A stretch of 64,000 nt of DNA from CBDFHV01 sp965247705 (GCA_965247705.1 CBDFHV010000011.1:17341-81340); one strand, 5' to 3'. Numbered from the stretch's first letter, positions 25,723 through 33,124 are shown. A program made the numbers and translations. The notes: generated from the letters alone by a model not told the origin.

Positions 25723-26442
25723 TCAGGCCGCAAGCGCGGCCTGGACGGCCGTGATCTGATCCTCGACGCTGATGGCCTCGAAGGAGGTCACCTCCAGCTC
25801 CCGATCCTCGTAGGTGTTGCGGTCCGGGTACTTGGCCTGCCAGTCGGCAATGGCGGCGTCGCGGCGGTGCAGCAGATCCTCGATCTGCGGGCGGAACAGG
25901 CGCACCATGGCCGAGATCCAGATGTTCACCGGCCACGAGGTATGGGCCAGGTCCATGTGGAACCGGTCCAGAAGGCGGATCACGTCGTCGGCCTTGTACC
26001 AGGCCTCGCCGGTCACCCAGCGGTTGGTGGTGAACAGGCGGGTGGGAAAGCCGGCCCGGTCCATGGAGATGGCGATGAGATGGCTGAGGGCGTCGTTGTC
26101 GCCCTCGGGGGGCACGTAGTCGGGCAGATCGACCGGCGTGATGCCTGTTGGCATCCCCTTGGGCCGCAAGAAGGTATGGAAGTGCCCATGTTCGGGGCCG
26201 TAGATGTCGACCCGGGTCTCCGATGGGTGGGCGTGATAGTAGTATTGGGAATTGGTCTCGTCGTCGAAGACGTCCCCCTTGGGGTAATGGTCCCATTCGT
26301 AGAACGTGCCCGTATTGCGCAGCAGTTCCCCGACCACGTTCGAATCCCCTTTCCGCAACACGCGGTAGCATTCGAGGACCTGGTCGCCGGCCTCGGCCAT
26401 GTCCTTGAGCAGGTCGCGGTGAAGACGGGAAAGGTCGGCCAT
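25723..26442 (-). CDS. Conserved hypothetical protein, about 240 residues
   Basis: A 239-residue soluble protein with no signal peptide and no motif I can assign to an enzyme class. Distinct blocks are ECYRVLRKGDSNVVGELLR, GTFYEWDHYPKGDVFDDETN, SQYYYHAHPSETRVDIYG and LFTTNRWVTGEAWYKADDV. The His-rich HAHP and HGHFHTFL segments could bind metal. It looks like a conserved proteobacterial family, possibly one of the recently named DUFs. A decayed partial copy lies at 24955-25131. The start at 26442 is chosen because the longer frame upstream is not protein-like. Confidence 0.75.
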   Translation of the reverse strand: MADLSRLHRDLLKDMAEAGDQVLECYRVLRKGDSNVVGELLRNTGTFYEWDHYPKGDVFDDETNSQYYYHAHPSETRVDIYGPEHGHFHTFLRPKGMPTGITPVDLPDYVPPEGDNDALSHLIAISMDRAGFPTRLFTTNRWVTGEAWYKADDVIRLLDRFHMDLAHTSWPVNIWISAMVRLFRPQIEDLLHRRDAAIADWQAKYPDRNTYEDRELEVTSFEAISVEDQITAVQAALAA

Positions 26443-26540
26443 GGGGATCGCGGCGGACGCGGTCAGTTTCGGAATGGGGACGCCGGGACAAACCTGGTAC
26501 GCGACGCCGGGCGGCGCAAGTCCGGAGTCCGAAAACGGAA

Positions 26541-26571
26541 GCGCCGCGGCACCCAATCGGTGCCGCGGCGC
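26541..26571 (-). terminator. Terminator of the small CNPC gene
   Basis: A perfect 13-bp stem, GCGCCGCGGCACC with its inverse, and a 5-base loop, followed on the minus strand by TTCCGTTTT. It lies 35 bp past the stop of the gene at 26606-26815. Confidence 0.75.
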
Positions 26572-26605
26572 CCCTATCGAGAAATGAAAGACGTTGGCCG
26601 GGTCG

Positions 26606-26815
26606 TTACTTCTTGGCGGCGCAGGGATTGCAGCCCTTTTTCGCCTTGATCTTCTTGGCGGCGCAGGGATTACACGCCTTCTTGGCCGAACAGGGGTTGC
26701 AGGCGGCGAGCTGAATGGTCTCGCCCGACTTGGCTTGCGCTTCCGGCAGGGTTGCCAGGGCGGTGGCGCCGGCGAGGGTGGCGATGCTGAGAGCGGCTGC
26801 GGTTCTCTTGAACAT
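26606..26815 (-). CDS. Small exported CNPC-repeat protein
   Basis: A 69-residue protein: a signal peptide (MFKRTAAALSIATLAGATAL, cleavage after about AQA28), then QLAACNPCSAKKACNPC, a Lys-rich spacer and a last CNPCAAKK. Three C-N-P-C motifs (39-42, 48-51, 62-65) give six cysteines and a strongly basic mature peptide of about 40 residues. The block QLAACNPC is shared with the P460-type protein at 28008-29084. A strong Shine-Dalgarno (AAGGAGG) lies 8 bp before ATG 26815. Function unknown; cysteine pairs in the periplasm suggest metal or heme-linked redox chemistry. It has its own terminator at 26541-26571. Confidence 0.8.
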   Translation of the reverse strand: MFKRTAAALSIATLAGATALATLPEAQAKSGETIQLAACNPCSAKKACNPCAAKKIKAKKGCNPCAAKK

Positions 26816-27011
26816 GAAGGGAGTCCTCCTTGCGGGTACCGGCGGCGGGCCCCTGCCCACTGCCCATGGATGGTCAACGTCATGGTTACGGCGGGCTGGC
26901 GTTTAAGGCAAATAACGGCCCTTCACGAAGCGGTGAAGCACAGTGTCGGCGCAAGAAGGAAACGCAATATCGCCGCAAAAAAAAGACTCCCCGCAACGGC
27001 GAGGAGCCTTA
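26816..27011. other. Upstream region of the small CNPC gene and P460-gene terminator
   Basis: This non-coding stretch holds the leader of the small CNPC gene (minus strand), a short palindrome CTTCACGAAGCGGTGAAG (26922-26939) and the terminator at 26977-27008. The minus-strand promoter must lie between about 26840 and 26976; I could not place -35 and -10 boxes with confidence. Confidence 0.5.
26977..27008 (-). terminator. Rho-independent terminator, separated from its gene by IS5
   Basis: On the minus strand, GGCTCCTCGC pairs with GCGGGGAGTC (10 bp, two wobbles, 4-base loop) and is followed by eight T residues. Before the IS5 element inserted it lay about 50 bp after the stop codon of the P460-type gene (28008). 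The element now sits between them, at the foot of the hairpin. Confidence 0.88.
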
Positions 27012-27956
27012 GTGTCTGTCCGGAAAGAAGTTGATTCGGAAGAATCGGTTGTGATTCTGTATTGGCCACCGATTCGCCCTGACGGAGGTGGCCGATGTGG
27101 ACGGATGAGAACCGGCGTCTTTATGAGCGTCGTGGTGCGCGCTATCCGAGCGACTTGACCGACGGGGAGTGGGCGTTGATCGCCCCTTTGATCCCACCGG
27201 CGAAGCACGGCGGGCGCAAGCGGGAGGTCGATGTCCGCGAGGTGATGAACGGGGTTCTCTATGTTCTGGAGACCGGCTGCCAGTGGCGCGCCCTGCCCAA
27301 GGACCTGCCCCCCAAGTCGACGGTGCACGACTATCTGATGCTGTGGGACTGGGACGGCACGCTGGAGCGGGTTCACCATGCGCTCTATGTGATGACCCGC
27401 GATCTGGAGGGCCGCGCGGCGAGCCCGAGCGCCGGTGTCATCGACAGCCAGAGCGTGAAAGGCGCGGAAAAAGGGGGGCGCGCATCGATCGCCCGGGCTA
27501 TGACGCGGCCAAGAAGGTCAAGGGCAAGAAGCGCCACCTGCTTGTCGATACCCTCGGCCTGATCCTCAATGTCGTCGTCCATGCGGCCGACGTGCAGGAC
27601 CGCGACGGCGCCATTCTGGTCTTGGATCGCCACACCCGCCGGCTGTTTCCCTTCCTCGAGAAGATCTTCGCCGACGGCGCCTATGGCGGCGACAAGCTGC
27701 GCAAGGCCATGGCCGGCGCCGCATGGACGATCGAGGTCGTTAAGCGCTCAGACACCGCCAAGGGCTTCGAGCCGCTGCCCAGGCGCTGGGTCGTCGAGCG
27801 TACCATCGCCTGGATCAATCGCTGCCGTCGCCTCGCCAAGGACTATGAGAACCGCAACCGAACCGCTCTCGCCTTCATCCGCCTCGCCAGCATCAGGCTC
27901 ATGCTGCGAAGACTCACCAGGTGCTGTTATCCTTCATGAACTTTCCGGACGGACTC
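27012..27956 (+). mobile_element. IS5-family (IS427-like) insertion sequence
   Basis: A 945-bp element with ends GTGTCTGTCCGGAAAG (27012) and, inverted, GAGTCCGTCCGGAAAG (27956). It is flanked by TTA on both sides (27009-27011, 27957-27959), the expected 3-bp target duplication. The insertion is exactly at the base of a transcription terminator. Confidence 0.9.
27095..27939 (+). CDS. IS5-family transposase made by -1 frameshift
   Basis: Two overlapping frames together encode one transposase. The first frame runs from ATG 27095 (LTDGEWALIAPLIPPAKHGG, GVLYVLETGCQWRALP, then the first catalytic Asp in GVIDSQSVKG). The second, in the -1 frame, resumes at IDRPGYDAAKKVKGKKRH and carries the second Asp (FADGAYGG) and the Glu (RWVVERTIAW). 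The switch falls at the homopolymer GAAAAAGGGGGGC (about 27467-27479), as in IS427-group elements that use programmed frameshifting. Both parts look intact. Confidence 0.88.
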
Positions 27957-28007
27957 TTAGGCACGAAACGCCGCCGGCCATGCCGGCGGGCGGGGGGGGG
28001 GGAATCG

Positions 28008-29084
28008 TCAGTTCGAGACCCGATACTCCTCGGGCAGGAAGAACATGTAGTCCTGGTCCTCGGCAACCGCCTCGTGACAAGTGTTGCAGAAGGCCACGTT
28101 GCCGTCGCCGTCGCCCTTGGTGGTTCCCATGACCGATCCGTCGGGCATGACCATGGTGTAGCGCCAGTCGCCGCTTGCCGCGTTGAAGTTGCCCGGCATC
28201 TTGTGCATCACGAACAATGGCCCCACGGCCACACGGCCGTCGGGGCGCACCGTGAAGCTGTCCTTGGCAATCACCGTATCGGCGGGCATGGCGCCGGCCT
28301 CTTCGAACTTGGCGTATTTGTAGGCGCCGTTCTTGTTGACGTAGTTGTTCACGTAACGCCCGCCGTGGGTGTCGGATTGGTAGGGGACCGTGGCCACGTT
28401 GCTCCAACCCATGAAGCCCGCCACGGTGTCCATGCCCACCTTGGCGTAAGCCGCCTTCATCTCGGTCCGCAGGCAGTCGTAGACCACCCGCGCTTCGGCA
28501 TCCGAGATCTTGACCACCGGCGCGCCGCCACAGGGGTTGCAAGGGTTCGCGGCGGCGCAGGGATTGCACGGATTCGCGGCGGCGCAGGGATTGCACGGAT
28601 TCTTGGCCGCGCAGGGGTTGCAAGCCTTTGCCGCACACGGATTGCAGGCCTTCTTGGCGGCGCAGGGATTGCACGCCTTGGCCACGGCGCAGGGGTTGCA
28701 GGCCTTCGCGGCGCAGGGATTGCAAGCCTTTGCCGCACATGGGTTGCAGGCCTTCGCGGCGCAGGGATTACAAGCTTTTGCCGCACACGGGTTGCAGGCC
28801 TTCTTGGCGGCACAGGGATTACACGCCTTTGCGGCGCAGGGGTTGCAAGCCTTCTTTGCCGCACAGGGATTGCACGCCTTCTTGGCCGCGCAAGGGTTGC
28901 AAGCCGCCAACTGCATGGCGGCCGGCCTGGCCTGGGCCATGGGCAGCAGGCCTCGGTCGGGGGAATTTGCCGCGGACGCCTGGCCGGAGGCCGCCACGGC
29001 CAATGCGCCGCCAACGGCAATTCCGGCCCCCACGAACACGGGGAGCACGGTAGTGGAAAGCAGATTGCACTTCAGCGCGCGCAT
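28008..29084 (-). CDS. Cytochrome P460-like protein with 15 CNPC repeats
   Basis: A 358-residue exported protein. Residues 1-39 are a signal peptide. Residues 62-185 contain fifteen C-N-P-C motifs spaced by AAK(K)A or AAANP (30 cysteines). Residues 190-358 form a cytochrome P460/c'-beta-like domain with one c-type heme site, CNTCH (333-337), and the pattern TVRPDGRVAVGPLFVMHKM, GDWRYTMVMPDGSVMG. P460 proteins act on hydroxylamine or nitric oxide in the periplasm; whether a Lys-heme cross-link exists cannot be read. The cysteine-repeat region is not part of known P460s to my knowledge. A strong Shine-Dalgarno (GAGGAGG) precedes ATG 29084. The frame is intact and the gene is divergent from the FGE-like lipoprotein gene. 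Confidence 0.85.
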   Translation of the reverse strand: MRALKCNLLSTTVLPVFVGAGIAVGGALAVAASGQASAANSPDRGLLPMAQARPAAMQLAACNPCAAKKACNPCAAKKACNPCAAKACNPCAAKKACNPCAAKACNPCAAKACNPCAAKACNPCAAKACNPCAVAKACNPCAAKKACNPCAAKACNPCAAKNPCNPCAAANPCNPCAAANPCNPCGGAPVVKISDAEARVVYDCLRTEMKAAYAKVGMDTVAGFMGWSNVATVPYQSDTHGGRYVNNYVNKNGAYKYAKFEEAGAMPADTVIAKDSFTVRPDGRVAVGPLFVMHKMPGNFNAASGDWRYTMVMPDGSVMGTTKGDGDGNVAFCNTCHEAVAEDQDYMFFLPEEYRVSN

Positions 29085-29121
29085 GGAAGAAGCCTCCTCA
29101 TAAAGGTATTAAGGTTCACGG

Positions 29122-29131
29122 ACACCGGTGT
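29122..29131. promoter_or_regulatory. Palindrome in the divergent CNPC/FGE promoter region
   Basis: ACACCGGTGT, a perfect 10-bp palindrome, lies 38 bp upstream of the P460-type gene in the region shared with the divergent lipoprotein gene. It could be an operator half; a single short palindrome in GC-rich DNA can also be chance. Confidence 0.25.
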
Positions 29132-29262
29132 ATGAGTCGCTACCCTCGCAAACCCTGCCCCATCCCACGAATCACTCGCTTTCAAAATGTTGTGATGCGG
29201 GTCATTCGCAACCCGAGCGGTCCTATGATGTTCGGCCCGGGATAGGGCGTTGCGAGGTCGAG

Positions 29263-30114
29263 GTGGGCAGGCGGACATATCTGACCCTGGCGTTGGTGCT
29301 GTTGACGGGATGCGCCGCCCAGGCGGACCCGAAATCGGACCCGGTGACGGTGTCCATTCCCGCCGGTTCGTTCGTCATGGGCTCGGACCGGGCCGAGCGG
29401 GAAGCCGCCTATCGCCTGGACGAAGCCGCCTATGGCCACAGCCGCACCCGGACGTCCAAGTGGTACGAGGACGAGACCCGTCGCGCGGTGGAAACCCCCG
29501 CCTTCGCCATCACGCGCACGCCCGTCACCAACGCCGAGTACGCCCGCTTCGCCGCCGCCACCGGTCATCGGGTCCCCGACGTGGACCCGCGTACCTGGGC
29601 CGGCTATCGCCTGATTCATCCCTACGAGCGAACCCGCCGCCACGCCTGGATCGGCGGATCGCCGCCGGCGGGCCGGGGGGACCACCCAGTGGTTCTGGTC
29701 TCCCACGACGACGCCCGCGCCTATGCCGCCTGGCTTTCCGGGGAAACGGGCCAGGTCTGGCGCCTGCCCACGGAAGCGGAATGGGAGAAGGCGGTGCGCG
29801 GCACCGATGGGCGTCGTTTCCCGTGGGGCCAGACTTTCGATCCGAAAATACTCAACAGCCACGACGCCGGGCCTTTCGACACCCTGCCCGCGGGCAGCTT
29901 CCCGGCGGGCGCCGGTCCCTTCGGCGTTCTCGACGGGGCAGGGCAGGTGTTCGAGTGGACGGCAACGGCGGCCGGGTCTGGCCGCTTCATCGTCAAGGGC
30001 GGCTCCTGGGACGACAGCGGCTGTGGTATCTGCCGGCCCGCCGCCCGCCACGGCCGTCCGGCCGCGATCAAGCACATCCTGGTCGGCTTCCGGCTGGTGC
30101 GAGAGACAGACTAG
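29263..30114 (+). CDS. Lipoprotein of the formylglycine-generating-enzyme (SUMF1) family
   Basis: A 283-residue protein. The N-terminal signal TLALVLLTGCAA places a lipidated Cys at residue 17. The rest is an FGE-sulfatase domain: VSIPAGSFVMGSD, ITRTPVTNAEYARFAAATG, HPVVLVSHDDARAYAAWLS, WRLPTEAEWEKAVRG, RFPWG, and the C-terminal KGGSWDDSGCGICRP with GFRLVRE. True FGEs use two active-site cysteines five residues apart; here Cys254 and Cys257 are near that place with different spacing. Activity is therefore uncertain. GTG 29263 is chosen as start to leave a proper lipoprotein signal; the frame is open back to 29128. Its TAG stop is part of the IS5 target site CTAG. Confidence 0.82.
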   Translation: MGRRTYLTLALVLLTGCAAQADPKSDPVTVSIPAGSFVMGSDRAEREAAYRLDEAAYGHSRTRTSKWYEDETRRAVETPAFAITRTPVTNAEYARFAAATGHRVPDVDPRTWAGYRLIHPYERTRRHAWIGGSPPAGRGDHPVVLVSHDDARAYAAWLSGETGQVWRLPTEAEWEKAVRGTDGRRFPWGQTFDPKILNSHDAGPFDTLPAGSFPAGAGPFGVLDGAGQVFEWTATAAGSGRFIVKGGSWDDSGCGICRPAARHGRPAAIKHILVGFRLVRETD

Positions 30115-30954
30115 GGTCCGGACTCATTCAAATCCAGTAGCAGACGAGAGCGGCGAGGCATAGGCCTGCCATGAAGTTGATGGCGTTCTTGTCGTATCGC
30201 GTGGCGATGCGTCGGAAGTCCTTGAGGCGTCCGAACATGCGCTCGATGGTGTTTCGGTCTTTGTATCGCTCTGTGTCGAAGGGATGAGGTTGTTTGCGGT
30301 TCACCTTGTTGGGGATGACCGGCTGGATTTTCTGGCGTAGCAGGCAGGCGCGCCAGTGGTCGGCGTCATAGGCCTTGTCGGCGAGAAGATATCGCGTCCT
30401 CGGCAGATGCGCGGCGAGCATGACGGCGCCCTTGATGTCGGCGGTCTGGCCGGGCGTGAGATAGAAGGCCAGGGGCCGGCAATGTTCGTCGCTCAGGGCA
30501 TGGACCTTGGTGTTGCGTCCGCCCTTTGTGCGGCCGATGGCCTGAGCAGAGGCCCCCCTTTTCCGCCGCCGGCGCAGCGATGCGCCTTGACGTGTGTGGT
30601 GTCGATGGAGACCTGTTGCGGTGTCCCTGCCAGGCTCTCCGTCAAAGCCGGGAACAGGTACTGCCAGTGACCACGTTGCGACCACCGGTCGCCTATAGCG
30701 ATTGTAGACCGTCGTCGAAGGCCCGTACGCCGGTGGGCAGTCCTGCCAGCGGCAGCCCGACTGGAGAACGTGAAGGATGCCACTGATGATCCGCCGATCA
30801 TCCTCGCGCCGCTTACCCGCCGCGTAGTAAGGAAGATGCGGCTCGATCGCCGCCCATTGCTGATCTGAGAGCCAAAATGATCCGCGCATGCCTCAAAACC
30901 TCCTGCGTTCGGTTCCAAGACATTGAATCAGATAATGGTTAATGAGTTATGACC
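30115..30954 (-). mobile_element. IS5-family insertion sequence, probably defective
   Basis: An 840-bp element flanked by CTAG (30111-30114 and 30955-30958). The ends GGTCCGGACTCATT and, inverted, GGTCATAACTCATT match at 11 of 14 positions. It sits directly on the stop codon of the FGE-like gene, whose last TAG lies in the duplicated CTAG, so the protein is not changed. Confidence 0.85.
30128..30889 (-). pseudogene. IS5-family transposase with an extra frameshift
   Basis: The N-terminal part (WLSDQQWAAIEPHLP, LQSGCRWQDCP) and C-terminal part (AIGRTKGGRNTKVHAL, LLADKAYDADHW, NTIERMFGRLKDFRRIATRY) are in one frame, but the middle is not. Its true sequence (RWSQRGHWQYLFPAL, VSIDTTHVKAHR) is in another frame. 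One switch, at GGAAAAGGGGGGCC (about 30551-30564), is the expected -1 frameshift. The other, near 30686-30692, looks like a one-base insertion that breaks the gene. The catalytic Asp in SIDTTHVK is in the displaced section. Confidence 0.8.
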
Positions 30955-31105
30955 CTAGATGTGAGCTTTCAATGGGTTGCCCACTCGGTCCTGACCGAGG
31001 AAGCTGAAGTTGCCTAGACTTTAGCGATTCCCAGGAGGACCAAACGGACGTCCACGGGAATGCCCGCCTGACGCCGCATACATGAAGGACCGACGAAATC
31101 GCGTT

Positions 31106-31906
31106 CTATGAGGGAACATTGCCGAATACCCCCCATTGGATCAGCAACTCACTGATGTTTTCCAGGAAATCCGTGCGCTTTTCGACCACCGAAACCGTGT
31201 CCGGCAAGTCGCGCAACCGTTTGTCTCCCTTTTCGTAACTGGTCAGCAGGACGATGTGGATATCGTGCAACCGATCCGCGGCGGCGAACATTTTGCAGAG
31301 TTCACGACCATCGAACGGCGCCAAGTCATAGTTGATGAACACAACGTTAGGCCTGATGTCCACCGCGACAGACAGCGCCTCGATGCTGTTATAGGCGCGC
31401 ATGACGCGAAAGCCGCAGGACAGCAGTTCCTTGACCATCGTCTTCCGCTGCAATCCCGGCGGCATGACGAGCAAGACATTGACGCCGTGATCCTTCTGAG
31501 TGCTGAACGTCACCGCGTGGCCGGTGGGCAAAGCATTGAGCAGGCGTTGAGGATTGTCCTTCACGATGGACTCGCCCGAGGAAATCAGATCCATCATCAG
31601 GCTCAAATAGGCCCGGATGTCGGCGATGTTGTTGGCCCCAAACCCGCTTGCGTTCTCAATGTAGTCTTCAAGCATGTGGGCGACGCGCCCGGTAATCGGA
31701 AAACCGAAAGTCGCGCCTTGGCCCTTGATGTTATGAATGTGGCGCTGGATGCTGATGAGACCTTCTTCCGCATCACCTTGACCGCTTTCGAGCACGTCAA
31801 GGCTTGCCTCGATGTCCTCGATCTGATCATGGGCGGTTTCAATAAACTCCTGGCGCAACCGGGCCAGGAGTTCGTCAATGTCATTGACTCCGACTGAAAG
31901 CGACAC
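31106..31906 (-). CDS. Hpt domain fused to a degenerate receiver domain
   Basis: A 266-residue cytoplasmic signalling protein. Residues about 10-110 are a histidine phosphotransfer domain with the phospho-accepting His58 (RHIHNIKGQGATFGF). Residues about 140-260 have a receiver fold (VNVLLVMPPGLQRKTMVKEL, IHIVLLTSYEKGDKRL, VVEKR), but the acidic pocket is missing and the phospho-Asp position reads FINYDLAPFDG, with Tyr or Asn where Asp is expected. So it can probably carry phosphate on His58 but not on the receiver. GTG start 31906 has GGAGG just upstream. No partner kinase is adjacent. The 250 bp to the next gene are AT-rich. Confidence 0.8.
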   Translation of the reverse strand: MSLSVGVNDIDELLARLRQEFIETAHDQIEDIEASLDVLESGQGDAEEGLISIQRHIHNIKGQGATFGFPITGRVAHMLEDYIENASGFGANNIADIRAYLSLMMDLISSGESIVKDNPQRLLNALPTGHAVTFSTQKDHGVNVLLVMPPGLQRKTMVKELLSCGFRVMRAYNSIEALSVAVDIRPNVVFINYDLAPFDGRELCKMFAAADRLHDIHIVLLTSYEKGDKRLRDLPDTVSVVEKRTDFLENISELLIQWGVFGNVPS

Positions 31907-32156
31907 ATGACCTCCATTGTCGGTCCCAATGTTGGACGAACATGCTATGCCGGGAAATCATAAAAGGGTTATTCCATCGGTATAATATATGCGAACTTTC
32001 TAATGTTGCTACATTTTGGCATTCCCCTCTCCCCTTCTCCTGAAGCCCGTTACCGTATTGTTGATAGCGCGCCCCTCAACAGGTTGTGAAAGGGCCGCGC
32101 CCGGGGATGGGCTATGGTTCCGTCCGCACACGCCCCGCAACCCGGAGGAGCCAGCC
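31907..32156. other. AT-rich divergent intergenic region
   Basis: 250 bp between the Hpt/receiver gene (leftward) and the CxxxC gene (rightward). It contains TATAATATAT (31981-31990), a perfect -10-like sequence on the plus strand but without a clear TTGACA 17 bp upstream. Promoters for both directions are expected here. Confidence 0.4.
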
Positions 32157-32597
32157 ATGCAGCGTGCCTTGACGACTCTTGCGGCGGCGATCCTTGCCGC
32201 CACCTTCGCCGCGGCGTCGAGCCAGGCCGCCGGCACCGGCCCCAAGCGGGTGACGGTGACCGGCGAACTGATCGATACCTGGTGCTACGCCACCGAGATC
32301 ATGTACGCCCTCGGCACCGCCCATCACCAATGCGCCGTGTGGTGCGCGATCGGCGGCATCCCGGTCGGTATCAAGGACGACGACGACAACGTGTACGTGG
32401 TCCTCAAGGTGGAGGACGACTCCACCAGCGTCGCCAACCCGCGGATTATCTGGATCCAGACCCACAACGTGACGGTGGACGGCGACCTCTACGAGCGGGA
32501 CGGCGTCAAATACCTGGTCGTCACCAAGGTCGGCGACGACCACGGCATCGTCAATCTGAGCCACGATGAATACGGCATTCAGCCGTTTGGGGAGTGA
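32157..32597 (+). CDS. Exported CxxxC protein, unknown function
   Basis: A 146-residue protein with a signal peptide (AAAILAATFAAASSQAAG). The mature part has TGELIDTWCYATEIMY (Cys43), then HHQCAVWCAIGGIPVGI with Cys59-x3-Cys63 preceded by two His, followed by DDDDNVYVVLKVED. The pattern resembles a small metal-binding domain and is shared in outline with the next gene. Strong Shine-Dalgarno GGAGGAG before ATG 32157. It heads a three-gene operon ending with SCO1, which points to copper handling; not proven. Confidence 0.75.
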   Translation: MQRALTTLAAAILAATFAAASSQAAGTGPKRVTVTGELIDTWCYATEIMYALGTAHHQCAVWCAIGGIPVGIKDDDDNVYVVLKVEDDSTSVANPRIIWIQTHNVTVDGDLYERDGVKYLVVTKVGDDHGIVNLSHDEYGIQPFGE

Positions 32598-32600
32598 GCC

Positions 32601-33122
32601 ATGCGCCGGATGATCGCTCTTGTCGCCGCCCTGCTGATCGCGCCGGCCGCCTGGTCGGCCGAGGAGTGGGGCATCGAGAACGAAGAAAAGGCCCGCTTCG
32701 AGGCGGTGGTGGTGGACATCCTCTGCGAGCTGACCGGGGACTGCCCCGCCGACTGCGGGGCGGGCAAGCGCCAACTCGGTTTGCTGCGGGACGACGGCAC
32801 CCTGGTGCTGGTGGTCAAGAACTTCGACATCTTCGCCGGCGGCGTGGAAGACCTGAAGGGCTTCTGCAAGAAGCGCATCGTCGCCGACGGCTTGATGATC
32901 AGCAGTCCCAGGACGCCCATGTTCGCCCTCCAGTTCAAGCGCCTCGCCCCCGATGGCAAGTGGAGCCGCGCCAACCGGTTCTCCAAGGAATGGGCCAAGG
33001 CCCACGGCCACCAGCCCGACACCGAGCCGGTCAACCAGTGGTTCCGCAACGACCCTCTGGTCAAAGAGATCCTCGAGAAGGACGGGGTGTTCGGACTGCC
33101 CGGGGTGAAGCCGGAGGATTAG
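32601..33122 (+). CDS. Exported cysteine-containing protein, unknown function
   Basis: A 173-residue protein with a signal peptide (MIALVAALLIAPAAWSA). Mature features are VVVDILCELTGDCPADCGAG (Cys42, and Cys48-x3-Cys52) followed by QLGLLRDDGTLVLVVKN, the same layout as the upstream gene. A second pair of motifs near the C-terminus is KGFCKKRIVADG and FALQFKRLAPDGKW. It starts 3 bp after the previous stop and ends 2 bp before the SCO1 gene, so the three are co-translated. I do not recognise a named family. Confidence 0.72.
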   Translation: MRRMIALVAALLIAPAAWSAEEWGIENEEKARFEAVVVDILCELTGDCPADCGAGKRQLGLLRDDGTLVLVVKNFDIFAGGVEDLKGFCKKRIVADGLMISSPRTPMFALQFKRLAPDGKWSRANRFSKEWAKAHGHQPDTEPVNQWFRNDPLVKEILEKDGVFGLPGVKPED

Positions 33123-33124
33123 GG

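Noticed and set aside
28500..28920. Regularly spaced repeats that might suggest a CRISPR array
   Set aside because: The repeats are 24-27 bp units in phase with a protein frame and have no unique spacers.
28510..29103. Plus-strand frame of Gly/Leu/Gln-rich repeats opposite the CNPC repeats
   Set aside because: It is the mirror of the repetitive CNPC coding DNA. The minus frame has a signal peptide, Shine-Dalgarno and a heme-binding domain, so it is the real gene.
30493..30918. 141-codon frame on the minus strand
   Set aside because: It only contains the displaced middle part of the IS5 transposase; the rest is out-of-frame noise.
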